From Sphingobium xanthum (lineage in GTDB: Bacteria > Pseudomonadota > Alphaproteobacteria > Sphingomonadales > Sphingomonadaceae), in NCBI RefSeq assembly GCF_019737615.1, contig NZ_JAHKKS010000001.1, positions 62,001 to 126,000 on the forward strand: a stretch of DNA of 64,000 nucleotides. Direction: 5' to 3'. The translations under genes and the position numbers were made by a program. The notes beneath the pieces were generated by a model. The model did no database searches and was not told the DNA's origin. It saw only the letters and a list, made by a program, of their open reading frames with translations. This document shows positions 43,180 to 51,480 of this stretch, in pieces; the stretch's first letter is position 1, and each line of letters begins with the position of its first letter.

Positions 43180-44007
43180 TCACTGCCGGCACAGGTCGCT
43201 CGCCAGTGCGCCGAGGCGGCCGAGGCCGCCGGGCGGGGTGGGCGCGCGGGCGGCGGCGAAGAAGCGGCGGCGGGCTTCCTCCTGATCGTCATCCTGCCGG
43301 GTACACCAGCGCGCGAACGTCTCGGCTTCCTCTTCCGAGGCATAGCGCCAGCCGGCCATTTCCGGGAAGGCCTCATCCGGATCGAGCGCGAACTCCTCTT
43401 CATCGGCGCCCTCGGGCAGGGGCGCGTCCGTCACCCATTCGTCCTCGTAAAGATCCCACTCGAACTCGGGGCGCTCCAGATAGCCGGCAGGGCGCGGGCT
43501 GGGCTCGGCGGGCGCGGTCTCGCCGCTCTCCAGCGCGTCCATATTCCTGTCCCACGCCTCGCGCAGCGCCTGCCGTGCGCGGGACGCGCCCAGCATGCGC
43601 TCGCCGCGCTCCAGCAGATATTTGAGCAGATGATCGTGATAGACCCGCTCGGTCGCGACGACCTCCCCGCCATACCAGCGCTCGCGGATGGTGCCGTTCA
43701 GCGCGCGATCGATCGCGGTGGGCAGAAGCTGCTGCATGGCGCGCTCCAGCGCGGCCTCCCACGCGGCATCGAAGGCGCGCGCATCCGCGCGGCGGCGCAG
43801 GCGCCAGGCGGACTGGGCCGTCATCCCGACGGCGACGGCCGCATGGGTCACATTGCCGGTATCGGCGAGGATCTCCAGAAACTCGCGCTGGCGGGCCGGC
43901 GTCCAGCCGTCATGCCGCTCGGCGACGGGGACGAGGGCTTCGTCGGGGAGGGTGGCGTACGGATCGGGAGCGGGGTGCGCGGGGGTGATGGGGGTGTGTT
44001 TGGTCAT
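43180..44007 (-). CDS. Terminase-small-subunit-like HTH protein, possibly frameshifted at its end
   Basis: This 275-residue protein has an N-terminal helix-turn-helix segment (WTPARQREFLEILADTGNVTHAAVAVGMTAQSAWRLRRR) like phage terminase small subunits and related chromosomal proteins, then a charged Glu/Asp-rich C-terminal half. GGAGGACG precedes ATG 44007. A different frame continues past its stop with MRRAIRREIQADPITFITFA, which looks like a natural C-terminus, so a late frameshift may have cut the gene at 43180. No phage genes adjoin it. Confidence 0.65.
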   Translation of the reverse strand: MTKHTPITPAHPAPDPYATLPDEALVPVAERHDGWTPARQREFLEILADTGNVTHAAVAVGMTAQSAWRLRRRADARAFDAAWEAALERAMQQLLPTAIDRALNGTIRERWYGGEVVATERVYHDHLLKYLLERGERMLGASRARQALREAWDRNMDALESGETAPAEPSPRPAGYLERPEFEWDLYEDEWVTDAPLPEGADEEEFALDPDEAFPEMAGWRYASEEEAETFARWCTRQDDDQEEARRRFFAAARAPTPPGGLGRLGALASDLCRQ

Positions 44008-44100
44008 GGGACGTCCTCCGTGAAAAAGGGGGACTCGCCAGATATGATGGATTGGGGGATGTAGGACAGCGAACAATTACTTGCGTGTCGCAAAAGGGTT

Positions 44101-44277
44101 GTGTCAGAATCAAGTGTGAAATTGGGAAAGCGCCATATCTTCAAAGAGCAAATCTTTGGCGTGCAACGCGGTGCGCTAGCGCGACTGGAAGACGTGCGCC
44201 TTGTTGAGAACCAAGCAACCGGCATAGCAATATCTACCCTCGATCGCGCGTTTGGCGTCAACGCTTCACCAGCATGA
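44101..44277 (+). CDS. Possible 58-codon leader ORF of the ImmA module
   Basis: GTG 44101 opens a frame of 58 codons (SESSVKLGKRHIFKEQIFGV and following) whose TGA overlaps the ATG of the next gene. Charged and hydrophobic residues alternate as in a helical protein, and codon use matches the low-GC insert. There is no clear RBS. It could be a small third component, a fragment of a degraded gene or chance. Read with caution. Confidence 0.35.
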   Translation: MSESSVKLGKRHIFKEQIFGVQRGALARLEDVRLVENQATGIAISTLDRAFGVNASPA

Positions 44278-45476
44278 CAACCAAGCGGCTCAAAGCAACG
44301 GTCAACCCAGCGCTCCTCGTTTGGGCGAGGAAGTCAGCCGGCTACGACATCGAGGAAGCAGCTGCCAAGCTTAACCTCGATCCGGATCGACTCATGGCAT
44401 GGGAAACCGACGGCGATGAGGAAGCACCTTCGATCCCGCAACTTCGAAAGATTGCTGAACTTTACAAAAGGCCGCTTGCAGTCCTCTATTTGCCCGAGCC
44501 CCCTCTAGCATTTCAGCCTATGCACGATTTCCGTCGCCTGCCTGAGCATGGCGCCCGTCGTTTTTCGCCCGGTCTAACGCTTGAAATACGAGCTGCCCAT
44601 CAGCGGCGCACGCTTGCACTTGAGCTGTTCGATGAGGATGGCGAAGAGCCGCAAGCGTTTGCCCTAAAGACGACACCCAACACTAAAGCGGAGGTGGCCG
44701 GTGCTGCGATGCGCGAGGCGCTCGGCATCGACTATAAGCTCCAGAGCGGGTTTAGGGATCACCTCACTGCATTTCGCGCGTGGCGTTCAAGGATCGAAGA
44801 TCTAGGCGTGCTGGTGTTTCAAGCTTCGCGTCTTGAAGAAAGCGAGGCGTCCGGTTTCGCCTACTGGGCGGAGGTGCTGCCGTTCATCGTGGTGAACAGT
44901 AAGGACGCCTATCCCCGCCGCACGTTTAGTTTACTGCACGAGTTGGCCCACCTGATGCTCCACCAAAGTGGTGTGTCGGATGGCGATCCTGATGCTCCTC
45001 GCCCGCCCAGTGATCAGAGGGTCGAGATATTCTGCAACCAAGTCGCAGCGGCCGCCCTCATGCCGCGTGACCTGTTTCTGGCGGAGCCAATCGTCGCCGC
45101 GCGTGGTGCTGGACAGCATGAGTGGAGTGATGAGGATATTCGCGCTCTGTCCGTGACGTTCGGGGCGTCGCGTGATGCGGTTGCTCGTCGTCTCTTCACG
45201 TTCAATCGTGCAACGGAAGCGTTCTACAAGCGCAAGCATGCTCAATATTTGAATGAATATCGAGCGCAGAAGCTGCGCGACAAGGAGAAGAATGCCGATA
45301 AGACGATAGCGCGTAACATGCCTCGCGAAACAATCGCCAATTTCGGACAACCTTTCGTAAGAAAGGTACTTGAGCAATATCATTCTGCTCGTATCAGTCT
45401 CTCGGAGGTTTCCGGTTATCTGGGGGTTAAAGCTAAGCATATTGCCGGTATTGAACAAAACTTAGGCTTAGCCTGA
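44274..45476 (+). CDS. HTH-type regulator fused to ImmA/IrrE metallopeptidase
   Basis: This 400-residue protein has an N-terminal XRE-like helix-turn-helix (residues 10-70: ALLVWARKSAGYDIEEAAAKLN, IPQLRKIAELYKRPLAVLYLPEPP). An ImmA/IrrE zinc peptidase domain follows with HELAHLMLH (His222, Glu223, His226) and a downstream Glu in VEIFCNQVAAAALMPRD. Fusions of this kind act as antitoxin or antirepressor proteins controlling a partner toxin. The next gene, a PIN-like protein, shares its stop codon, so they are coupled. The base composition suggests horizontal acquisition. Confidence 0.9.
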   Translation: MTTKRLKATVNPALLVWARKSAGYDIEEAAAKLNLDPDRLMAWETDGDEEAPSIPQLRKIAELYKRPLAVLYLPEPPLAFQPMHDFRRLPEHGARRFSPGLTLEIRAAHQRRTLALELFDEDGEEPQAFALKTTPNTKAEVAGAAMREALGIDYKLQSGFRDHLTAFRAWRSRIEDLGVLVFQASRLEESEASGFAYWAEVLPFIVVNSKDAYPRRTFSLLHELAHLMLHQSGVSDGDPDAPRPPSDQRVEIFCNQVAAAALMPRDLFLAEPIVAARGAGQHEWSDEDIRALSVTFGASRDAVARRLFTFNRATEAFYKRKHAQYLNEYRAQKLRDKEKNADKTIARNMPRETIANFGQPFVRKVLEQYHSARISLSEVSGYLGVKAKHIAGIEQNLGLA

Positions 45477-45958
45477 TGCCTCAAGCTGGTCCGTTCTACA
45501 GCTTCGACACCAGCTCGCTCATTCATGCATGGCGCCGCGCCTATCCACCTCATCGCTTCGCATCAGTCTGGACTGCGTTCGATGCACTTATCGATGAGGG
45601 GCGCATGCTCGCCTCGATCGAGGTGTTTCACGAGCTGAAGAAAAAGGACGATGACGTTCACGCTTGGGCGAAGGATCGTAAGGAAGCTTTGTTTCGCGAG
45701 ATAGACGATGAAGTGCAGGCGGAGGTCGTGCGCCTCATGGCGACCTATCCCCGGCTCGTCGATACCAAGACAGGAAAATCGGGTGGTGATCCGTTCGTAA
45801 TAGCCCAGGCGCTCGCCGCCTCTCCTCGGCTCACCATTGTGTCTGAGGAAGCGGGAGGATCCCTCAAGCCGCCAAAAATCCCATATGTCTGTCAGCAAGA
45901 AGGCTTACGTATCATCAATCTGCTCACGCTTATCGAAGACGAGGATTGGACGTTCTAG
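45476..45958 (+). CDS. DUF4411 PIN-like protein (putative toxin)
   Basis: This 160-residue DUF4411 protein has PIN-domain features: an N-terminal acidic strand FYSFDTSSLIHAWRRA, central acidic helices (VFHELKKKDDDVHAW) and a C-terminal GGDPFVIAQALAASPRLTIVSEEAG segment carrying conserved Asp. PIN domains are usually ribonucleases. The TGATG overlap with the ImmA-fusion gene fits a toxin-antitoxin-like pair. Such a pairing of COG2856-type HTH metalloproteases with PIN-like partners has been predicted computationally. Confidence 0.85.
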   Translation: MPQAGPFYSFDTSSLIHAWRRAYPPHRFASVWTAFDALIDEGRMLASIEVFHELKKKDDDVHAWAKDRKEALFREIDDEVQAEVVRLMATYPRLVDTKTGKSGGDPFVIAQALAASPRLTIVSEEAGGSLKPPKIPYVCQQEGLRIINLLTLIEDEDWTF

Positions 45959-46042
45959 CCATCTTTTGCGCAGGGTTGATCTCCACCCCCGCAACAAACC
46001 GTAACATTCCGCAATTCCCGCGCATCATCGCCCGCTTATCCC

Positions 46043-46064
46043 GAAGCTCCCCACAAGGAGCTTC
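46043..46064 (+). promoter_or_regulatory. Hairpin containing the ribosome-binding site of the intradiol dioxygenase
   Basis: GAAGCTCC (46043-46050) pairs perfectly with GGAGCTTC (46057-46064) around a 6-base CCACAA loop. AAGGAG, the Shine-Dalgarno nine bases before ATG 46070, lies in the loop and right arm. This may be an RNA thermometer, a protein-binding leader or chance. Confidence 0.5.
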
Positions 46065-46069
46065 CCCTC

Positions 46070-47011
46070 ATGACACAGCCCATTCTCACTCCGGACGCTC
46101 ATGACGATCATGAGCATGACCGCGGCCTCGAACATGATCTGATCGCCATCGAGAAGCTGGCCGTCGGCCGGCGGCGGGCGCTTTCCTGGCTTGGCGGCGC
46201 GGGCAGTGCGGCGCTGCTCGTCGGCTGCGGCGGCGAGAGCGGATCGACCGGCACGGCCACGATCGCCACGCCGACCCCGACGCCGACAAGCACCGCGACG
46301 CCGACGCCCACGCCAAGCTCGACCGCGACGCCGACGCCGACGCCCTCATCCGGCACCTGCACCGTGCCGGCGACCGAGACCAACGGCCCCTATCCGGCGG
46401 ACGGGACCAACACCGCGCCGGGCGTCACCTCCAATGCGCTGACCTATACCGGCGTCGTGCGATCGGACATCCGCTCCAGCTTCGCCGGCTCCTCGACCGC
46501 GACGGCGGCGGGCATCGTGGTCGACATCACCATCACCCTGGTCGACGCGAACAACAGCTGCGCGGCGCTGGCGGGCTATGCGGTCTACATCTGGCATTGC
46601 GACCGGGACGGCAAATATTCGCTCTACGACCTGCCGAACGAGAGCTATCTGCGCGGTGTGCAGATCTCCGACGCCAATGGCCAGGTGACGTTCCGCACGA
46701 TCTTCCCCGGCTGCTATTCGGGGCGCTATCCGCACATCCACTTCGAGGTGTTCTCCTCGCTCACCAATGCGACGGGCGGGCGGTTCGCGGTGCTGATCTC
46801 GCAATTCGCGATGCCGGCGACGCAATGCGCGCAGGTCTATGCGACCTCGGGCTATGCGACGAGCCTGACCAACTACAGCCGCACCACGATCGCCAACGAC
46901 AATGTCTTCGGCGACAACAGCACGGCGCAGATGACCGTGATGACGCTCACCATGAGCGGCGACACGACCAACGGCTATACGGCGACCAGCACGATAGGCA
47001 TTGCAACCTGA
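46070..47011 (+). CDS. Intradiol-type dioxygenase, Tat/lipoprotein-like, with Thr-Pro linker
   Basis: This 313-residue protein of the protocatechuate/catechol dioxygenase superfamily has Tyr108 (NGPYPADG), Tyr in DGKYSLYD, and His222/His224 (YPHIHFEVF) as the expected ferric ligands. The N-terminus has a twin-arginine-like RRRALSWLGG followed by LLVGC, a lipobox. A Thr-Pro repeat linker of about 25 residues (TPTPTPTSTATPTP) joins it to the catalytic domain, so it is probably anchored outside the cytoplasm. It is followed by a two-component system on the same strand. Confidence 0.88.
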   Translation: MTQPILTPDAHDDHEHDRGLEHDLIAIEKLAVGRRRALSWLGGAGSAALLVGCGGESGSTGTATIATPTPTPTSTATPTPTPSSTATPTPTPSSGTCTVPATETNGPYPADGTNTAPGVTSNALTYTGVVRSDIRSSFAGSSTATAAGIVVDITITLVDANNSCAALAGYAVYIWHCDRDGKYSLYDLPNESYLRGVQISDANGQVTFRTIFPGCYSGRYPHIHFEVFSSLTNATGGRFAVLISQFAMPATQCAQVYATSGYATSLTNYSRTTIANDNVFGDNSTAQMTVMTLTMSGDTTNGYTATSTIGIAT

Positions 47012-47014
47012 GCG

Positions 47015-47809
47015 ATGAGCGGCCCACTATGCTCCGATGAAAGCGATGGCGAGGACGCGGTGACGGGCGTGGTTGGCGACGGTTCCGGCGTCGTCGGGGA
47101 TGGGGGCGTGCGCCGGCATGTCGTCGTGCTCGACGACGATGCCAAGCTGCGCGCGCTCATCCGCGAATATCTGGAAGCGCACGACCTGCGCGTCACTGCC
47201 GTCGCCAGCGGAGCGGAGCTGACCCGGCTGCTGGAGCGCGAGCGGGTCGATGCGCTGATCCTCGACGTCATGATGCCGGTCGAGGACGGGATCAGCGTCT
47301 TGAAGCGGCTCGCGCAGAAGGGTGATGCGCCGGCGATCCTGATGCTATCCGCCATGGCAAGCGATGTCGACCGGATCGTCGGGCTGGAGCTGGGCGCGGA
47401 CGATTATCTCGCCAAGCCGGTCAATCCGCGCGAGCTTCTGGCCCGCGTGCGCGCGGTGCTGCGGCGGAGCGGGCCGGCCGGTGCGGCGCCGGCGGGCGGC
47501 GATGCCGTGTTGCGCTTCGATGGCTGGGAAGTGGATACGGGCGGGCTGACGGTGCGCGCGCCGGGCGGGGAGGCGCTGAGCCTCACCACCAACGAATTCC
47601 GCCTGCTGCTCGCGCTGGTGCGGCGGGCGGGCCGGGTGACGAGCCGCGAAACCCTGATGAGCGAAGTGCACGGGCAGGACGCGGAATTTTATGACCGCGC
47701 GGTCGACGTCGGCATCTCGCGGCTGCGCACCAAGCTCGACCAGCATGGCGGCGGCGACCTCATCCGCACCGTGCGCGGCGAGGGCTATCTGTTCACGAAG
47801 CGACCATGA
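47015..47809 (+). CDS. OmpR-type response regulator
   Basis: This 264-residue protein has a receiver domain with phospho-acceptor Asp in ALILDVMMPVEDGISV and Lys in DDYLAKPVNP, and a winged-helix DNA-binding domain with TTNEFRLLLALVRRAGRVTS and RAVDVGISRLRTKL. About 30 N-terminal residues precede the receiver (VVLDDDAKLRALI), so an internal start is possible. It begins three bases after the dioxygenase stop and overlaps the kinase by four bases, an operon likely to control envelope or aromatic response. Confidence 0.93.
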   Translation: MSGPLCSDESDGEDAVTGVVGDGSGVVGDGGVRRHVVVLDDDAKLRALIREYLEAHDLRVTAVASGAELTRLLERERVDALILDVMMPVEDGISVLKRLAQKGDAPAILMLSAMASDVDRIVGLELGADDYLAKPVNPRELLARVRAVLRRSGPAGAAPAGGDAVLRFDGWEVDTGGLTVRAPGGEALSLTTNEFRLLLALVRRAGRVTSRETLMSEVHGQDAEFYDRAVDVGISRLRTKLDQHGGGDLIRTVRGEGYLFTKRP

Positions 47810-49119
47810 CCGGCGCGCGGGGGGCAAGAGGCTGGAGCATCGCGCGGCAGATCGGGGTCTTGATCTTCGCGGCGCTGATCCTGCTGACGGCGGCCAACTT
47901 CGCGGTGACCTTTGCCGGGCCGCCGCCGCGCGAGCCGCCGGTGCAGTTCACGCAACTCGTGCCCGTTCTCCAGGGGCACGCGCCGGAGCGGCGCCCGCCG
48001 GGCGAGCGGCTGACGGTCGAGGCGGCCGCGACCTTCGCCGCGCGATCGGGCGAGCGGCGACGGCCGGACGGCGAGGCCCGGCTCGCGCAATTGCTGGCGG
48101 TCGCGCCCGGGCAGGTGCGGCTGACGACCGCGCAGCCGCTCTTCGGCCGCATCCCCGATGCGCTGGCCGGGGGCTTCTCGCTCGGCCTGGCGGACGGGGC
48201 CGGCGGCTGGCGGATCGTGCGCAGCGCACCGCAGCCGCTGCTGACGCAGTGGCATTGGACGACCATCGCCGTGACGCTCGGCCTCACCTTGCTGCTGGGC
48301 TTCATCGCGGCGCGCATCACCATGGGAATCACCCGGCCGATCCGCCGCCTCGCGCAGGAAGCCGACCAGGCCTATCTGGAAGGGCCGGCGGGGGCGATCA
48401 CCGTCAGCGGCCCGCCGGAGATCGCGCATCTGGCCGGCACGATCGCCGCGATGCGCGACCGCTTCGCCGCGATGGTCGAGAACCGCACGATGATGCTCGC
48501 CGCCATCTCGCACGACATGGCGACGCCGCTCGCGCGGCTGCAATTCCACGTCGCCAAGCTGCCCGCCAGCGTGCGCGCGCAGGCCGAGGCGGACCTGGAG
48601 GAGCTCTCCGCGCTGATCGCCAGCATTCTCGGTTACGCCAAGGGCCAGCAGGGGCTGGACCGTAAGCCGGTCGCGCTGGTCACCCTTGCGCGCGACGTCG
48701 TGCAGCGGGCGGACCGGGCGGAGGCGCCGGTGACGATCGCGGGCGATCCGGCGGAAATCTGGGTAGCGGGCGACCGGCTCGCGCTGCAGCGGCTGATCGG
48801 CAATCTGGTGAGTAATGCTCAGCGTTATGGCGGCGGCGGGCGCGTCCTGATCGCGCCGGCGGCGGGCGCGGTGTCGCTCATCGTCGAGGACGACGGGCCG
48901 GGCTTCGATCCGGCGATGGCCGAACGCCTGTTCGAGCCCTTCTTCCGCATCGAGGCCTCGCGCAGCCGCGAGACAGCAGGCGCGGGGCTGGGGCTTGCGA
49001 CGGCACGCGCGATCGCGGAGGCGCATGGCGGGACGCTGACGGCGGCGAGCGCGACGGGTGCGGGCGCGCGGTTTATGCTGACATTGCCGGTGGTGGAGCG
49101 GGTCGTGGGCGAGGTTTAG
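47806..49119 (+). CDS. Sensor histidine kinase
   Basis: This 437-residue membrane kinase has an N-terminal helix (IGVLIFAALILLTAANFAVTF), a periplasmic domain of about 120 residues, a second helix (IAVTLGLTLLLGFIAARI), HAMP, the HisKA box SHDMATPLARLQFH and the ATPase motifs N-box (LIGNLVSNAQRYGGGG), DDGPGFDPAMAERLFEPF and GAGLGLATARAIAEAHGG. It is the partner of the response regulator by coupling. Confidence 0.95.
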   Translation: MTGARGARGWSIARQIGVLIFAALILLTAANFAVTFAGPPPREPPVQFTQLVPVLQGHAPERRPPGERLTVEAAATFAARSGERRRPDGEARLAQLLAVAPGQVRLTTAQPLFGRIPDALAGGFSLGLADGAGGWRIVRSAPQPLLTQWHWTTIAVTLGLTLLLGFIAARITMGITRPIRRLAQEADQAYLEGPAGAITVSGPPEIAHLAGTIAAMRDRFAAMVENRTMMLAAISHDMATPLARLQFHVAKLPASVRAQAEADLEELSALIASILGYAKGQQGLDRKPVALVTLARDVVQRADRAEAPVTIAGDPAEIWVAGDRLALQRLIGNLVSNAQRYGGGGRVLIAPAAGAVSLIVEDDGPGFDPAMAERLFEPFFRIEASRSRETAGAGLGLATARAIAEAHGGTLTAASATGAGARFMLTLPVVERVVGEV

Positions 49120-49128
49120 CGGTGCCAC

Positions 49129-49251
49129 TTAGCCCCTCCCCTTCAGGGGAGGGGTTAGGGTGGGGCTGGACATCGCGGATCAAGCGCTGTGCAAGCGATG
49201 CTGGCGCATCGCCCCCACCCCCTACCCCTCCCCTGAAGGGGAGGGGCTTAA
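49129..49251. repeat. GC-rich inverted-repeat element (family 1)
   Basis: Left TTAGCCCCTCCCCTTCAGGG and the mirrored right end CCCTGAAGGGGAGGGGCTTA form arms of roughly 40 bases around a 40-base centre (GGACATCGCGGATCAAGC and following). It lies between convergent genes after the kinase. Confidence 0.7.
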
Positions 49252-49263
49252 GGGGCGCAGCCG

Positions 49264-49599
49264 TCACGCCACGCCATTACACCAGATGCTCTCGATCCTG
49301 CCCGCGCGCCGGTCGAAGATGACATGCACGACGCCGCATCCTCCATCCTCCACGCCCAGCAACCGGTTCTCGTCGGCTAGCCATTGCCGTTCGCCATCGG
49401 AGGAAGCGCCCAGATAGAGGCCGATCACCTTCCCGTCGCCCGCATCGGCATAATAGCGGTCATAGTTGGTGATGCGGCGAGCGCCTTCCGGCATCCGGAC
49501 CTGTTGTTCGATGCGGTCCATGAGTGCGGCTTCCTCGCTTTGCGGTGCCGCGCAGCATGTGAGGGCGAGGAGGTTCGCCAGGAGAAGGACGCGATTCAT
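49264..49599 (-). CDS. Small lipoprotein, function unknown
   Basis: This 111-residue protein has signal peptide LLLANLLALTCC, with the acylated Cys near residue 16, then a short domain with GARRITNYDRYYADAGDG, GLYLGASSDGERQW and VHVIFDRRAGRIESIWCNG. It resembles small sphingomonad lipoproteins with a Tyr-rich RYYA motif. It is monocistronic. Confidence 0.7.
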   Translation of the reverse strand: MNRVLLLANLLALTCCAAPQSEEAALMDRIEQQVRMPEGARRITNYDRYYADAGDGKVIGLYLGASSDGERQWLADENRLLGVEDGGCGVVHVIFDRRAGRIESIWCNGVA

Positions 49600-49632
49600 A
49601 CGGCCTATGCTGTCATGCCGATCTCGGTGCGT

Positions 49633-50622
49633 CTACTTCCCCCGCAACAGCGCCTCCGCCTCCGCCTGCACGCTCGGGTCGATCAGCGTCGCCAGTGTCT
49701 CGCGGGTGCGGGGTGTGCGGCGGTCGTTGGCGGCCATCCAGGCTTCCTCGGTGGTGAGCGTGTCGAGCAGGGCCGGGGAGAGGCGCGCGGGGAAGCGGTG
49801 CTGCGGCCAGGAAGCGCGGATCAGCTGGGGCGCGTAGCCGGTGATTTGAGCCGTCAAGGCGATGGTCTTGGCGGAGGGGCGGCGGATTTCGCGGGAGGCC
49901 TGCATCAAGGTCGCGACGAAGCGGACGATCTTCGCGCGCGTGGCCGGATCGGCGAGCTTCGCGGCGGTCGTGTGGAGATTGTAGAGCTCCTGATAGCCGG
50001 TGTCTGGATCGAGGATCACCGCATCCTTGCTGAGATGATGGATGGCGATTTCCGGCTCCGGGTCCCAGAGCACGAGCGCGTCGGCGGCGCCGTCGATCAG
50101 CAGCTTGCCGGCGTCCTTCGGCGGGAGGGGGATGGGGACGATCTGGACATCGGCCTCGCGCAGCCCGGCCGTGTCGAGCGCGCGCTTGAGGTAGAAGGCG
50201 GCGGAGCTGTCCTTGACGGTGGCGACCTTGCGGCCGCGCAGATCGGCCACGGAGCGGATGCCGGTCGCGCGCCTGGTCACGATCCGATAGTGGCCCTCGG
50301 TCACGGTGAGGATGATGCGCAGATCGGGATGGGCCAGCGAGTGGCGCAGCGCCTGCGTGTCGGCATGGCCGGCGAGATCGGCGTCGCCCCTCGGCATGTT
50401 GCGATAGAGCGCGGCGATGCCGCCGTTCGGGATGTTTGGGTCGCCGGCGCGCAGATGATGCAACGCATGATGGACGGGCGCGGCCTCGATCACGGCATGG
50501 GCGGAGAAGCGCAGGTCGCCCTGCGGCGGCGGGGTCTGCGCGGTGCGGCTGGCGCAGCCGGTGGTCGCGAGGAGCAGGGCGCCGAGGATGAGCGCCGCGA
50601 TGGATGGCGTCCGGTTTGGCAT
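49633..50622 (-). CDS. Orphan ABC substrate-binding lipoprotein (SsuA/NMT1-like)
   Basis: This 329-residue protein has lipobox TTGC near residue 22 and a periplasmic binding-protein fold of the nitrate/sulfonate/taurine or pyrimidine-precursor type, with VIEAAPVHHALHHLRAGD, IRSVADLRGRKVATVKDSSAAFYLKR and DALVLWDPEPEIAI. No permease or ATPase lies nearby, so it is orphaned or works with distant subunits. It sits beside a broken MFS gene. Confidence 0.8.
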   Translation of the reverse strand: MPNRTPSIAALILGALLLATTGCASRTAQTPPPQGDLRFSAHAVIEAAPVHHALHHLRAGDPNIPNGGIAALYRNMPRGDADLAGHADTQALRHSLAHPDLRIILTVTEGHYRIVTRRATGIRSVADLRGRKVATVKDSSAAFYLKRALDTAGLREADVQIVPIPLPPKDAGKLLIDGAADALVLWDPEPEIAIHHLSKDAVILDPDTGYQELYNLHTTAAKLADPATRAKIVRFVATLMQASREIRRPSAKTIALTAQITGYAPQLIRASWPQHRFPARLSPALLDTLTTEEAWMAANDRRTPRTRETLATLIDPSVQAEAEALLRGK

Positions 50623-50780
50623 GGCGTCCAGTGTTCCTCCCCTGTTTAACCGCGACCGCCTTCAACGGGTATGTGTTGTGGCTCGCCAGCCCTAGATGCG
50701 TGAAGGATACCCTGGACGCCGCGCCGTACCTTCAATTTCCCGGCATAATTCAAGATTGTTGTAATAATATCATCCCCGCT

Positions 50781-51164
50781 TCCGGCGCGATTGCCGGGCC
50801 GATCCTGCTCTCGCTGATGACGACGCCGCTTCTTGCGTTCGCCGCGATGCGCTGCCTCGCGCTGGTCGGCGAGCCGCTCTGGCTCGGCGGGGTGCTGCGC
50901 TTTGACTGCGGCCTGCTGCTCATCGGATCGCAGGCGGGGCTGAGCGCGCTGGTCGCCTCCCGCCACCCGACCTCGATCCGCTCGACCGGCATCGGCTGGG
51001 CCGGCGGCATCGGCCGGCTGACCTCGATGGTCGGCCCGGCAATCGGCGCGCTGATCCTCGCGGCAGGCTGGGGGCCATGGGAGATTTATCCGGCGATCGC
51101 GGCGCCGCTGTTGCTGGGGGAGACGGCGGGTGAGCGGGAGGCAGGGAAGGTCGTGGCGGCTTGA
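50781..51164 (+). pseudogene. MFS transporter remnant (C-terminal third)
   Basis: The frame encodes SGAIAGPILLSLMTTPLLAF and SQAGLSALVASRHPTSIRST, GIGWAGGIGRLTSMVGPAIG, typical of the last four helices of aromatic-acid:H+ symporters. Upstream codons (50604-50780) are unlike a transporter and contain an AT-rich patch, so the N-terminal two thirds are missing. It is probably not functional. Confidence 0.75.
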
Positions 51165-51351
51165 GGTGAGGGGCGTCGTTGACCGCTAGGGCCCCATTTT
51201 CGACCGTTCAAGGTGTCCCACTGCTATATCCCGCGCGCACACCGGAAACGCCAAAGTTGAAAGTTAGTTCAAGTCTTTGCTGCCAGCTTAAGGTAGCTTT
51301 TGCTGGCCCTTCACAATCGTGCGTTGAGCCCTCGGCTAAATTGGTGCGAAA

Positions 51352-51385
51352 GAAGCGGCTCGCAGATGCCTGTGCGAGCCGCTTC
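51352..51385 (-). terminator. Strong hairpin, terminator of the HTH gene
   Basis: GAAGCGGCTCGCA (51352-51364) is the exact complement of TGCGAGCCGCTTC (51373-51385), a 13-bp stem with an 8-base loop. On the minus strand it is followed by TTTCG. The rest of the 316-base gap (51165-51480) is AT-richer and shows no gene. Confidence 0.6.
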
Positions 51386-51480
51386 CTCTAGTGGTCCTTA
51401 GCCTCGGATACCTCTCCCAGCCGAAGCAGGGCTGTCTCTAAGTGCAAGGCTTCGACTGACGAAGAACGCCGCGTCGGGAC

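Noticed and set aside
44004-44261. Minus-strand ORF before the ImmA gene
   Set aside because: Runs antisense to a better-supported unit and has no start signal or domain.
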